This document shows, in pieces, positions 42,750-51,419 of a DNA stretch of 64,000 bases. The translations under genes and the position numbers were made by a program. Location of the stretch: NCBI GenBank assembly GCA_024229515.1, contig JAAESI010000093.1, positions 1 to 64,000 on the forward strand. The letters run 5' to 3'. The notes beneath the pieces are model-generated. The model was not told the origin of the DNA. It saw only the letters and a list, made by a program, of their open reading frames with translations, and ran no database searches. Every line of letters starts with the position of its first letter. The first letter of the stretch is position 1. The DNA is from Pseudomonadota bacterium (GTDB taxonomy: Bacteria > Myxococcota_A > UBA796 > UBA9615).

Positions 42750-44657
42750 TTACCGATTCGGCTCCGCGATCAACTCGTCGATCAGCGCCGTCATCTCCGG
42801 CACGTTGAACGAGTTCTTGATCGACCGGATCACCCCGTCGCGCCCCACCACGATGTCCCGCGGGTAGGGGTAGCCGACGCCCTGGGGGAAGGCGAAGCGG
42901 CTGAGCGTGCCCTCGTCGCGGTGCAGCGGGAACGACACCCCGGTCTGCACCCGGAAGTCGATCAGGAGGTCCGCCGAGTCGCCCTGGTGGATGCCGAAGA
43001 CGAGCACGTCCTCGTCGCTGTAGACCTGATGCACGGATGTCTCGATGTCCGGAAACTCCAGACCGCAGACCGGTCAGAACAGGGCGAAGTAGGCGAGCAC
43101 CACGACCTTGCCCTCGAGGGCTTCGCCGCCGAGGAACTCGAACGCCTCGTAGTCGATCGAGTCGCCTACATCGAGCCCCGCCGAGTCGATGGCGTGCAGG
43201 GGGATCTGCAGCGGGTTGTCGGTGGCGTCGACGTCGTTGCTGATGATGCGGAGGGTCTGGGCGGACCCTGAGGGGGGCGGCGGGGCGTAGGTGACGTCGA
43301 CGCTGCGTTCGTCGTACGCGGGCACCACCAGGCCGGTGTCGCTGAGGGTGAACGCGTCGTCGCTGACGCCCATCGAGGAGACCACCAGGTCCAGCGGGCC
43401 GCGGTTGCGGAGGTCGAGGGTGCGGGTGCTCGCTTCGGCCGCGTCGAAGCCGAGCAGCTCGTCGGTGACGAACAGGTCGGGGGCCACGTACCCGGGGGCG
43501 TAGCGGAGCAGGTGCATGCCCTCCCACTCCGCGACGATGGCGACGTCCCCGGTCATGACGATGCCGAGGTCCTGCTCGAAGAAGGGGAAGGTGCGCGTGC
43601 GCTCGGTGCCGACCCGGACCAGGGTCGCGACGTCGTACATCGAGGCGTGGCTCCAGTCCGCCACCGCGAGCACGCCGTCCGAGGTCGAGACGGCCTGGCT
43701 GGAGCCGTCCGACGGCAGGTTGGTGACCTCCACGAGGGCGCCGTCGGGCCCCACGTCGAACACGTCGACCCCGCGCGCGCCGACGGCGACGAAGATCCGG
43801 TCCCCTTCGACCGCGACGTCCCGGGGGGCGCCCGAGGTGAGGGGCGAGCCGACGATCGCGGCGGCGGTCGGGTCGGTGATGTCGACCACGATCAGCTCGT
43901 CGTCGTCGGTGACGTACAGCCGGTCCCCGTGCACCGCCATCTTGCTGGCGTTGTCGAACCCCTCGACGATGCTGTGGACGAACGTCGGCACGCCGTCAGC
44001 GTCGTAGGTGTAGACGCGGAGCCCCGCCGCGTGGGCCGCCACGAAGAGGAAGCCGTCGTGCTCGAGCAGCCCCTCAAAGTTGACCTCGGGGTCCTCGATC
44101 GTGTCGATGACCGTGACCGCGTCGTCGGCGCTCAGGTGGTACGTGATGAGGTTGGGGGTCGGGATCCAGCCGTCCCCGTGGTGGGACAGCCAGAAGATGC
44201 GGGCGCCGTCGTCGCGCAGCGGACCCACGCCGATCCGCTGGCAGCGTCCCCCCACCGAGCCGACGGAGACCGGCGCGTTGGGATCGGAGATGTCGGAGAT
44301 GCGCACCCCGAACCCGCCGCAGGCCCAGACATGCTCGCCGTCGGTCTCCAGATCGACCGCTTCGGAGGCGTTGGCGGTGCTGATGGCGACGACGCTGTCG
44401 CCGTACGCGCAGCAACTCTCCCCCAGGTAGGGGCCCAGGGCGGCGCAGCTGTCGGCGCCGGTGGCGCAGGGGAGATCGGCCAGCCCGCTGAAGTCGTCCC
44501 CCGGGGAGACACCCTCCACCGTGACGGTGGGATCGGCGAGCTCGGGGGTGAGGGTCGGCCCGGGATCGGGCACATCCACCGGCGGCGAGGCGACCGGGGG
44601 CGTCGTCGGAGTCGAACAGGCCACCAGCAGCGGCAGCAGGGCGAAGAGGCGACGCAT
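42750..44657 (-). CDS. Predicted selenoprotein: LVIVD propeller + ASH-like + UxxC redoxin domain
   Basis: Read through an in-frame TGA at 43074-43076, this is one 635-residue protein; the two halves are in the same frame with no indel. Lipoprotein signal (LLPLLVACS), then a Cys-rich head (CATGADSCAALGPYLGESCC), LVIVD-type propeller repeats (VRISDISDPNAPVSVGSV, LIVVDITDPTAAAIVGSP), an ASH/HYDIN-like Ig domain (LDLRNRGPLDLVVSSMGV), and a redoxin domain. The redoxin strand is KVVVLAYFALF-U-PVCGLEFPDIE: the TGA is exactly the first Cys of a thioredoxin CxxC. The domain then continues to a TAG-like natural end with VFGIHQGDSADLL, TLSRFAFPQGVGYPYPRDIVVG and a cis-Pro-region-like YPYP. A hairpin at the expected SECIS position follows the TGA. 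An extracytoplasmic thiol oxidoreductase is likely. Confidence 0.85.
43047..43063 (-). promoter_or_regulatory. Candidate bacterial SECIS hairpin
   Basis: On the coding (minus) strand GTCTGG pairs with CCGGAC (6 bp including one G-T) around the loop AGTTT. The loop starts 17 nt after the TGA and has G among its first two bases, matching the described bacterial SECIS rules (a G in the apical loop, 16-37 nt from the UGA). Confidence 0.6.
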
Positions 44658-44688
44658 CGTCTGATCCGACGCCGTCGCGGCGGTGTCG

Positions 44689-45487
44689 TTACGCGCGGGT
44701 GATGCGAACGCTGCCGAACACCGAGCGGCCGCCGCCGAACGCTTCCAGCTCGATGACGTCGCCCACGTTCCAGTCGACCGACGGCGCGACCATCGCCCCC
44801 GAGGCGACCACCGTGCCCGACGTGATCGCCCGGTGGCGGCGAGCCGCCTCGACGGTCTCCCGCATCGACAGGCCGTCTCCGAGGTCGAAGCGGCTCACGA
44901 GCCGTGTCGTTGTGCTTGATGGTGGCGTCCAGATGGAGCGCGTCCGCTTCGATGTAGGCGGCGATCGCCTCCGTGGACACGGCGAACGGGGCGAACGCGG
45001 TCGCGGGGCGGCGGTACAGACCGGTCGGCGGGGCGCCCGGGACGGTGCCGATGTTGGACACCTCGACGGCGAGGGCGAGCAGGAGCACGCGGACGTACGC
45101 GTCGCCGGGCTTCAGCGCGGAGCGGGGGATGTCCCCGAGCACGAGGCACAGTTCGGGGCGGACGGAGGCGCGCACGCCCTCGGGGAGGGCGAGGGTCGCG
45201 TCGGTGCCGAGCAGCTCGCCCGGTTCGCCCTGGCCACCGTCGATCCAGCCGTGGATGCGAGGCAGGGGAGCGAGCGTGCGGCCCAGGTCCAGCGGCAGGC
45301 AGGGGGTCGCGCCGAGCTCGACGCGTTGCGCGATCTGGCGGAGGTCGGTCGCCCCCGCGAGCCAGTCGTCGACGAGGTCGCTGAGGGTGCGGGCCGCCTC
45401 GTACGCGTCCACGTACACCTCACCGTCGCTGCGCACGACGACGAGGCTTCCATCCCGACTTCCGTCGTTCAGTGACGCGAGCTTCAT
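44689..45487 (-). pseudogene. Fumarylacetoacetate hydrolase family gene with a 1-nt frameshift
   Basis: The start MKLASLNDGSRDGSLVVVRSDGEV with its GGGGAG Shine-Dalgarno is the FAH N-terminal-domain-2 pattern. The core continues CLVLGDIPRSALKPGDAYVRVLLLALAVEVSNIGTV and RRPATAFAPFAV. The frame breaks at about 44899-44905, inside the near-palindrome CGGCTC-AC-GAGCCG, and the true sequence resumes as VSRFDLGDGLSMRETVEAARRH, SGTVVASGAMV and GGGRSVFGSVRI. One extra base explains it. If corrected, the enzyme would be about 265 residues, slightly shorter than usual, and would act as a hydrolase or decarboxylase of a 1,3-dicarbonyl compound. Confidence 0.72.
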
Positions 45488-45575
45488 GGCTCCCCTACGA
45501 CCCCCCAGACCAACAAGCTTTGCAGACCTGAACCAGCGCTGCCACTGTCGAGCCCCCGGGGGACTGTTCCCGACG

Positions 45576-46268
45576 TCAGCCTGGGTCGGCGACAGCCTCG
45601 GCGGGGAGCACGGTGATGGTCGCGGCGGTCACGTCTCCCCGACCGGCGAGGTAGCGGCGGAGCAGCGCGATTTCGTAGGCGCGGAGGTCCGCGAGGGTCA
45701 GGCCGACCGGCGCCAACTGCACCCCGAGCCGCGCCTCCGTGGGGCCCCCATCGCTTCCGCGGGGCTGGAGCACGATCACCATCGCGCCGGCTTCGGCGAG
45801 GGCGAGGCGGTCGGGGTGCTCGGCGGCGGTGCGGTTGCGGCCCGGCACGGCGATGGTGCCCGACCACGGGGGCTGCCCCGAGGGGACGTGCAGGAGCGCC
45901 TCGAAGACGCCGACGTGGGGGTCCTCGAAGACCATGCGGATCTGCTGGATTCCCCCCGCGGGCACGTTGTCGAGCTCGGCATAGAGCAGATCGCGGGAGG
46001 CCAGATCGGTCATCAGCCAATCCGCGCCGCTCTGCCCGTCCTTGCTCATCCGCTCGACGAGCCCGAGGTAGTCGTCGGGGCAGCGCGGGGCGTCGGTGCA
46101 GTCCACGCCGATCTCGTCGGGGTCGACCTCCTGGAGCCCCTTGGGCGCCTGGCTCGCGAAGTTGAGCACGGTGGTCTCGTCCCCGCTGCCGGGTTCGGGC
46201 GGGACCTCGTTGACGAGGAGGGCAAACACGGCGGCCACGACGCCGATCCAGGGGAGCGCTGCTTTCAT
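45576..46268 (-). CDS. Truncated third paralogue of the lipoprotein hydrolase family
   Basis: 230 residues. N-terminal hydrophobic signal anchor without a lipobox (ALPWIGVVAAVFALLVNEV). Clearly homologous to the genes at 29171 and 31986: CTDAPRCPDDYLGLVERMSK, MVFEDPHVGVFEALLHVP, IAVPGRNRTAAEH, MVIVLQPRGSDGG, LTLADLRAYEIALLRRYLAG. It ends just where GHSGG should be (ITVLPAEAVADPG), so the serine elbow and everything after it are missing. Either a non-enzymatic relic or a damaged gene. It lies 36 nt downstream of the cobalamin operon end. Confidence 0.65.
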   Translation of the reverse strand: MKAALPWIGVVAAVFALLVNEVPPEPGSGDETTVLNFASQAPKGLQEVDPDEIGVDCTDAPRCPDDYLGLVERMSKDGQSGADWLMTDLASRDLLYAELDNVPAGGIQQIRMVFEDPHVGVFEALLHVPSGQPPWSGTIAVPGRNRTAAEHPDRLALAEAGAMVIVLQPRGSDGGPTEARLGVQLAPVGLTLADLRAYEIALLRRYLAGRGDVTAATITVLPAEAVADPG

Positions 46269-46304
46269 CGAGCGCTCAAGGTAGCGCGCCTGAACGACCG
46301 TCGG

Positions 46305-47567
46305 CTACCGGCTCCCCAGCCGCTGCAGCACCCAGTCGACGCGCCGCTCCAGCTCGGTGAGCCCGGGGAGGAACCACGCCCGCCCGGGATCCGCGCCGGT
46401 GCGGAGCAGCCCCTCGACCGTGGCTTGAAACTGCTTCTGGTACCAGCGGTTGGTGGAGCGGATCCCGTCTTGCTCCAGCGGGAGCACCCCCCAGGGCAGC
46501 ACGACGATCGCGTCGTACTCGTCGACCCGATTGGCGATGGGGGGCACGAACTCCTCGCAGAACGCCTCGTTGTAGGAGTGGAACAACAGGGCGAACGCGG
46601 CGAAGTCCAGCGGGCTGCGGTCCGAGACGAAGCCGCCGTGGGCCTCCATCGCGCGGGCCTCGCCGTCCAGTTGCTCGGCCCAGAGGTCCTGCAGGATGCC
46701 GCGGTGCTCCTCGTGGCTCAGGGCGTGCACGTCCAGGCCGTCCTCGATGCGCCGACGCATGCCCTCCTCCAGGAACGGCAGATCGAGCTCGTCGGCGAGC
46801 CGCCGCCCCAGGGTCGTCTTGCCCGTGCCCGCGCTGCCGCACAGCGCGATCCGGCGTCCTCGCACGCGGCTCACCGCCGCCACGGAGTACTGCTCCGCCT
46901 GCGCCGCCGACACGGTCGGGGTCTGTCCCAGGACCTGCAGCACGGCGCCCGCCTCCGCCACCGAGAAGTGGGTGTGGGAGCCGTGCGCGGGGGCGAACCG
47001 GAGGGCGTCCGAGTAGGGGAGGTTCAGCAGGCGGCAGGCGAGCGCCCGGATCACCCCGATGTGGCACGCCAGGACCCAGCGTCCCCCCTCCAGTCGGCCG
47101 TGCTCGGCGACCCACCACCGGTCGACGCGGGCGGCCAGGTCGGCGTAGCTCTCGCCCCCGGGGGGGCGGGCGTTGAGGTAGTCGTCCCAGTAGTCGTTCA
47201 CGGCGACGTCGTGCTCAGCCTGGAGGTCGTCCCAGGCGCGACCTTCCCAGTCGCCCATGGACTGCTCGCGGAGCTGGGCCGAGACGATCAGGGGGACGTC
47301 CAGCGCCTCGGCCAACGGCTCCGCCAACGCGCGGCACCGCTTCAGGTCGGAGCTGATCACGCCGGCGGGGCGGTGGAGCGACTCGGCGACGAAGCGTTCC
47401 AGCCGCTCCGATTCGGCCCGTCCCTGGGGCGACAGCGGGAGATCGGTCCAGCCGTAGGCGAGGCGGCGGGGCCCGGCGTCCACCCGGCCGTGCCGCAGTA
47501 GGTGCAGGTGGGTCACCACCGGCGACACCATGGCGTCGCTGGTGCGGCGATCGAAGGTCGGCTTCAC
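46305..47567 (-). CDS. CobC-like histidine phosphatase fused to a P-loop kinase-like domain
   Basis: 420 residues from a GTG overlapping the EcfT stop (GTGA); ATG 47531 is the alternative. Residues 15-215 form a histidine phosphatase: LHLLRHGRVDAGPRRLAYGWTD (RHG motif), ISSDLKRCRALAEPLAEAL, QLREQSMGDWEGRAWDDL and VLACHIGVIRALACRLL (second His). This matches alpha-ribazole phosphatase CobC in overall pattern. Residues 245-415 form an AAA_28-type P-loop domain: IALCGSAGTGKTTLGRRLADEL (Walker A), FVSDRSPLDFAAFALLFH and a C-terminal TELERRVDWVLQRLG. The domain is related to nucleotide or nucleoside kinases such as the NadR kinase part. Placement in the cobalamin operon suggests lower-ligand (alpha-ribazole) metabolism. 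Confidence 0.75.
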   Translation of the reverse strand: MKPTFDRRTSDAMVSPVVTHLHLLRHGRVDAGPRRLAYGWTDLPLSPQGRAESERLERFVAESLHRPAGVISSDLKRCRALAEPLAEALDVPLIVSAQLREQSMGDWEGRAWDDLQAEHDVAVNDYWDDYLNARPPGGESYADLAARVDRWWVAEHGRLEGGRWVLACHIGVIRALACRLLNLPYSDALRFAPAHGSHTHFSVAEAGAVLQVLGQTPTVSAAQAEQYSVAAVSRVRGRRIALCGSAGTGKTTLGRRLADELDLPFLEEGMRRRIEDGLDVHALSHEEHRGILQDLWAEQLDGEARAMEAHGGFVSDRSPLDFAAFALLFHSYNEAFCEEFVPPIANRVDEYDAIVVLPWGVLPLEQDGIRSTNRWYQKQFQATVEGLLRTGADPGRAWFLPGLTELERRVDWVLQRLGSR

Positions 47568-48364
47568 AGCCACGAGCGCACGAACCCGTACAGCGGCCGG
47601 AGGCTGGGGAAGTAGGCGACTTCGGCCACGTAGGCAGCATAGAGAAGCCGGGCGGCGACGGCCGCGAGGGTGACCGCCGCGGCGCTGCCCAGCAGGACCG
47701 GCTCCCAGGAACGCATCTGCAGCGGGCGGCGCACGGCGCGGGGGGCGTGGGCGTCGAAGCCGCGGGCATCCAGCGACTCGGCCATCGTGCGGGCTCGGCG
47801 TACGGCGCGCGCCACCACCGGGCGCAGCAGCGAGACCTCCAGCGCCAGCCACCGGGCGGGGGAGCGCTGCCACACCGGTCGGCCGCGGCGGGCGCGGGCC
47901 CGTCGGACCACCAGGATCTCCCGGCCCACCTCCGGCACGAACCGCAGGCCGGTGACCGCCAGGAACGACAGCGTGAACGGCACCCGCAGCGCCACCAGGG
48001 CGGCGAGCAGCCGGTCCAGCGGGGTCGTCGCCACCACCGCCAGGCCCGCCGTCGCGATCGACAGCAGCCGAAGTGACTGGACCAGACCGTGGGTCACGCC
48101 CTCCCGCCACAGCACCACCGGACCGAGGTCCAGCAGCGGACGGCGGGGGACCTCGGCGTAGAACAGCGCCTGCGACAGCACCGTGGTCCAGATCGCGGCC
48201 GCCGCGAGGGTGAGGGCGCGGACCCGCCACGTGTTCCCGATGGGGGCCAGCAGCAGCGGCACGAAGCAGAGCAGCGTGAGCAGGGCCAGGGACGCGGCGT
48301 GCTCCAGGACCACGGCGAGCACGCCGGCCAGGAGCAGCAGGAGGAGGCGGGTGCGTGGGTCCAT
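47564..48364 (-). CDS. ecfT: ECF transporter transmembrane component EcfT
   Basis: 266 residues, the normal size for EcfT. Five TM regions (LLLLLLAGVLAVVLEHAAS, LALLTLLCFVPLLLA, LTLAAAAIWTTVLSQALF and others), conserved GVTHGLVQSLRLLSIATAG and the cytoplasmic coupling-helix ARG motif in TMAESLDARGFDAHAP, by which EcfT contacts the ATPases. Starts as TGATG with the EcfA stop and overlaps the next gene by GTGA. It is the membrane scaffold of the predicted cobalamin ECF transporter. Confidence 0.85.
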   Translation of the reverse strand: MDPRTRLLLLLLAGVLAVVLEHAASLALLTLLCFVPLLLAPIGNTWRVRALTLAAAAIWTTVLSQALFYAEVPRRPLLDLGPVVLWREGVTHGLVQSLRLLSIATAGLAVVATTPLDRLLAALVALRVPFTLSFLAVTGLRFVPEVGREILVVRRARARRGRPVWQRSPARWLALEVSLLRPVVARAVRRARTMAESLDARGFDAHAPRAVRRPLQMRSWEPVLLGSAAAVTLAAVAARLLYAAYVAEVAYFPSLRPLYGFVRSWL

Positions 48365-49680
48365 CAGGCCAGCACCTCCGCGGGATCGCCGTCGTCGACG
48401 ACCCGGCCCTCTTCCAGGATCACGGCCCGGGTGGCGTGCTCGCGGACGAGCCGCTGATCGTGGGTCGCGAACACGACGGTGCGCCCCACCAGCGCCGCCA
48501 TCATGCGATCCACCTGGGCGCGGTCCTGGCCCGAGGTCGGCTCGTCCAGCAACAGCACGGTCGGCTCGCAGGCCATCGCGGCGGCGGCCGCGGTGCGCAG
48601 TCGTTGGCCTCGGGACAAGGCCTGGGGCGGACGGTCGAGCAGGTCGTCGATGGCGAGGGCGACGGCGGCGGAGGCGACGCGGGCCTCGATCTGGGCATCG
48701 CTCAGGCGGGCCTCGGTGGCGCCGTAGGCGAGCTCGTCCCGCACGGTCTCGCAGAAGAGGGCGAGGTCGGGATCCTGGGGCACGTCGACCACGCTTCCGT
48801 GGATCGTGACCTCGTCCCCGAGGTGCCCCGCGAGCATGCTCAGGAGGGTCGACTTGCCCGCCCCGTTGCGGCCCAGGAGCGCGACCCGCTCCCCCGCTCG
48901 CACGGAGATGTCGACGCCGTTGAGCGCCTCGATCGCCCCGTACCGCCACCGCAGTTGGGTGCCCCGCATGAGCTCGTCGCCCAGCGGGGCGGGGGCCGGC
49001 GCCGGGGGAGGCGTGTAGGTGTCCGCGGGGGCGAGCTCGATGACGCGATCCACGTAGGGGCGGACCGCGTCGATGCGGTGCTCGACGACGACGACGGTGA
49101 CCCCCTCGTCCGCGAGGCCGCGCAGCCGCTTCAGCAGGTCGACGGCGGACTCCGGGTCGATCCAGGCGATCGGCTCATCCAGGAGCAGCAGCTGCGCTCC
49201 CGCCGCCAACGCCGCTCCGACCACGAGCCGCTGCCGCTGGCCCCCCGACAGCGCGGCGGGCGAGCGGCTGGGGTCGGCGGGTAGCCCCACGAGGGCGAGC
49301 ACCTCGGCGACCCGGTCGTCGATGCGGTCGGCGTCCCAGCCGGCGGATTCGAGGCCGAAGGCGATCTCGTCGCCGATCGTGCCCGCGACCACCTGGTCGG
49401 CCGGTTCCTGGGCGACGAAGCCGATGCGGCTGACGCGGTCGGCGGGGGCGAGCGTCCCGGGGTCGACGCCATCCAGGGTGACGGTGCCCAGGACCTCGCC
49501 GCGGCCGTGGCGCTGAAGCATGCCCGCGGCGAGCCGGAGCAACGTCGACTTGCCGCAGCCGGTCGGCCCCGTGATGAGCACGAACTCGCCGGTGTCGACC
49601 TCCAGCGAGACCGGCCCCACGGCCGCTCCCCCCCCGCCCGGGTAGCGGTAGGCGGCGTCGGTCAGGACGAGGGCGCTCAT
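48364..49680 (-). CDS. ecfA: Fused EcfA-EcfA' ATPase of an ECF transporter
   Basis: 438 residues with two ABC ATPase domains in one chain. Domain 1 (1-225): Walker A GPTGCGKSTLLR, Q-loop FVAQEPADQVV, signature ALSGGQRQRL, Walker B QLLLLDEPIAWID and the switch His in VVVVEHR. Domain 2 (about 235-438): GRNGAGKSTLLS, signature LSRGQRLRT (R instead of G, so altered), Walker B TVLLLDEPTSGQD and VFATHDQ. FVAQEP followed by DQ..AGTIGDEIAFG is the typical EcfA pattern. ATGA overlap with the S-component gene. Confidence 0.88.
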   Translation of the reverse strand: MSALVLTDAAYRYPGGGGAAVGPVSLEVDTGEFVLITGPTGCGKSTLLRLAAGMLQRHGRGEVLGTVTLDGVDPGTLAPADRVSRIGFVAQEPADQVVAGTIGDEIAFGLESAGWDADRIDDRVAEVLALVGLPADPSRSPAALSGGQRQRLVVGAALAAGAQLLLLDEPIAWIDPESAVDLLKRLRGLADEGVTVVVVEHRIDAVRPYVDRVIELAPADTYTPPPAPAPAPLGDELMRGTQLRWRYGAIEALNGVDISVRAGERVALLGRNGAGKSTLLSMLAGHLGDEVTIHGSVVDVPQDPDLALFCETVRDELAYGATEARLSDAQIEARVASAAVALAIDDLLDRPPQALSRGQRLRTAAAAAMACEPTVLLLDEPTSGQDRAQVDRMMAALVGRTVVFATHDQRLVREHATRAVILEEGRVVDDGDPAEVLA

Positions 49681-51419
49681 GCCTCGATCCTCCGCAGCGA
49701 CGCCGCGAAGCCGGTGGCGATCCAGCAGGCGATGGCGGTGTACAGGACGCCTGGGAGGGCCAGCATCATCGCGACGTACCAGCCCGCGAAGTACAGCCGG
49801 TAGAGCACGGCCGCGGACACGAGCGCGACCGCTCCGGCCGCCACCGAGGCCGTGCCGAAGGCCGCGACCAGGCGCAGGAAGCGGAGGAAGCGCGGGTCGT
49901 CGCGCCAGTCGCCGTTGCGGGTGATCCCGGTGACCCAGAGCCCCCCTTCGAGCCAGAGGACCGCTGAGCCCACGATCAGGGGATCGGTGGGGTGGAAGCC
50001 CGACAGCGCCAACCCGCTCATCAGGTAGTGGACGAGCATGGCGATGGCGACGACGCCGGGGCGGGGCAGCAGGGTCACCAGCGTCGCCAGCAGCGCGTAC
50101 TTCAGCGCGTCGTGGATCAGCCCTGTGATCAGCGAGCTGAAGGGGCCGAGGATCGACGCCGCGCCGAGGCCCAGGAGGTGGCTGGCGGCGCTGGCGCAGA
50201 AGATCAGGTTGGCGAACAGCGCGATGGTGATGAGCTCGGAGGTGCGCGACTGGCGCAGCCACGGGCCGAGGCGGAAGGCGAGCAGGAGCAAGCCGCCGAC
50301 GGTGGTCAGGAGCACGGTGGCGAAGCCGACGGCGCGCACGGAGCTGCCGCGGCTGACGTAGAGGGCGTCGGTCTCCTGCCACAGCCTGTGGTCGGCCCCC
50401 ACGGGGGTCACCTCGATCACGCGCGTCCACTCGCTGGCGCCGCGGGGGAGCCGGTCGTCGTGCACGAACACCGGGAGCATCGCCGTAGCGGTGCCGCCGG
50501 GAGGCACGCGGAGCAGGCTGGTGACCTCGCGGGTCTGCCCCTCGAACCGGCGCAGGACCGGCTCGAAGGCGGGGCCGGGGGAGCCGTCGGGGGCGGTCAC
50601 GCGGAGGGTGACGACGGTGTTGACCGGCCGGCTGTCGATGTTTCGCAGCGTCACCGCGAGCTGCGCCCAGGGGCGTTCGTAGGCCCGCCCGCGCACGCCC
50701 AGCGCCGAGGACCGGAGCATGCGCTCCCACCCCGGCGACGGCAGGGTGATGCGGCCGGCGGGTCGGCCGGGATCGGGCTCGCCGCTGAGCTCGGCGGGGA
50801 AGACGACGCGCTCCAACAGCACCGCGGACCTGGCCTCCTCGAAGGTCATGGGCAGGGGTCGGAGCGTTGCGCGGGCGCCGTTGACCACCACCTCGCAGTC
50901 GGCCGTTGTGGCCGCCGTCAGGTCAGCCTGCTCCCCCTTGATGGGGAGCTCCACCGGGTGCCCGACGCCGCACAGGCGCACGCTCCCGCTCCACGGTTCG
51001 CGGGCGGTCAGCCGCAAAGTGACCCGCGAGGGGGTTCCCACGAGCGCGCCGAACTCGACCACGTCGCCGTCGCCGAGGGGGCGGAGCTCCTGGCCGGCGG
51101 GGGCCTCGACGCCGACGGTGACGGGACCGGAGGCGGGCGCGACGAGGGTGACCTCGCGCGTGCCGGAGGCGCCGTGGGCGCGGACCACGTAGGTCTCCCC
51201 GGCGGTCCACCCGGCGTCGAGGCGGGCCTGCGTCAGCGGCGCGGGGAAGCGTCGGGTCGTCAGCGGCACGCCGTCGGCATCCTCCAACTCGGCCCGGCTC
51301 AGGGGTTCGGTCGAGGTCAGCTCCACGCCATCGGCGTCCGCCACCGCGGACAGCTCCCAGGGCGCCGGCGCGCACGCCGACAGCAGGAGCAGAACCGCGA
51401 CGAGGACGCCTCGGGTCAT
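49677..51419 (-). CDS. Putative ECF S-component fused to a large extracytoplasmic domain
   Basis: 580 residues. Lipoprotein-like signal MTRGVLVAVLLLLSAC, then about 320 residues of beta-rich Ig-like sequence (ELSAVADADGVELTSTEPLSRA, VTLRLTAREPWSGSVRLCG, LAVTLRNIDSRPVNTVVTLRVTA). From about residue 345 there are six or seven TM helices (FATVLLTTVGGLLLLAFRL, SELITIALFANLIFCASAAS, ALKYALLATLVTLL, GVVAIAMLVHYLMSGLALS, AAGAVALVSAAVLYRLYFAG, MMLALPGVLYTAIACWIA). S-components normally are only the membrane part (about 170-200 residues), so the fused front domain is unusual. Assignment rests on context (EcfA, EcfT, riboswitch, BtuB) and on the membrane part. Coupled at both ends by ATGA. Confidence 0.65.
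   Translation of the reverse strand: MTRGVLVAVLLLLSACAPAPWELSAVADADGVELTSTEPLSRAELEDADGVPLTTRRFPAPLTQARLDAGWTAGETYVVRAHGASGTREVTLVAPASGPVTVGVEAPAGQELRPLGDGDVVEFGALVGTPSRVTLRLTAREPWSGSVRLCGVGHPVELPIKGEQADLTAATTADCEVVVNGARATLRPLPMTFEEARSAVLLERVVFPAELSGEPDPGRPAGRITLPSPGWERMLRSSALGVRGRAYERPWAQLAVTLRNIDSRPVNTVVTLRVTAPDGSPGPAFEPVLRRFEGQTREVTSLLRVPPGGTATAMLPVFVHDDRLPRGASEWTRVIEVTPVGADHRLWQETDALYVSRGSSVRAVGFATVLLTTVGGLLLLAFRLGPWLRQSRTSELITIALFANLIFCASAASHLLGLGAASILGPFSSLITGLIHDALKYALLATLVTLLPRPGVVAIAMLVHYLMSGLALSGFHPTDPLIVGSAVLWLEGGLWVTGITRNGDWRDDPRFLRFLRLVAAFGTASVAAGAVALVSAAVLYRLYFAGWYVAMMLALPGVLYTAIACWIATGFAASLRRIEA

Noticed and set aside
43074..44657. Ending the LVIVD gene at the TGA 43074-43076
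   Set aside because: The following frame encodes the rest of a redoxin domain with the TGA at a CxxC position, so Sec read-through explains the sequence better than two genes.
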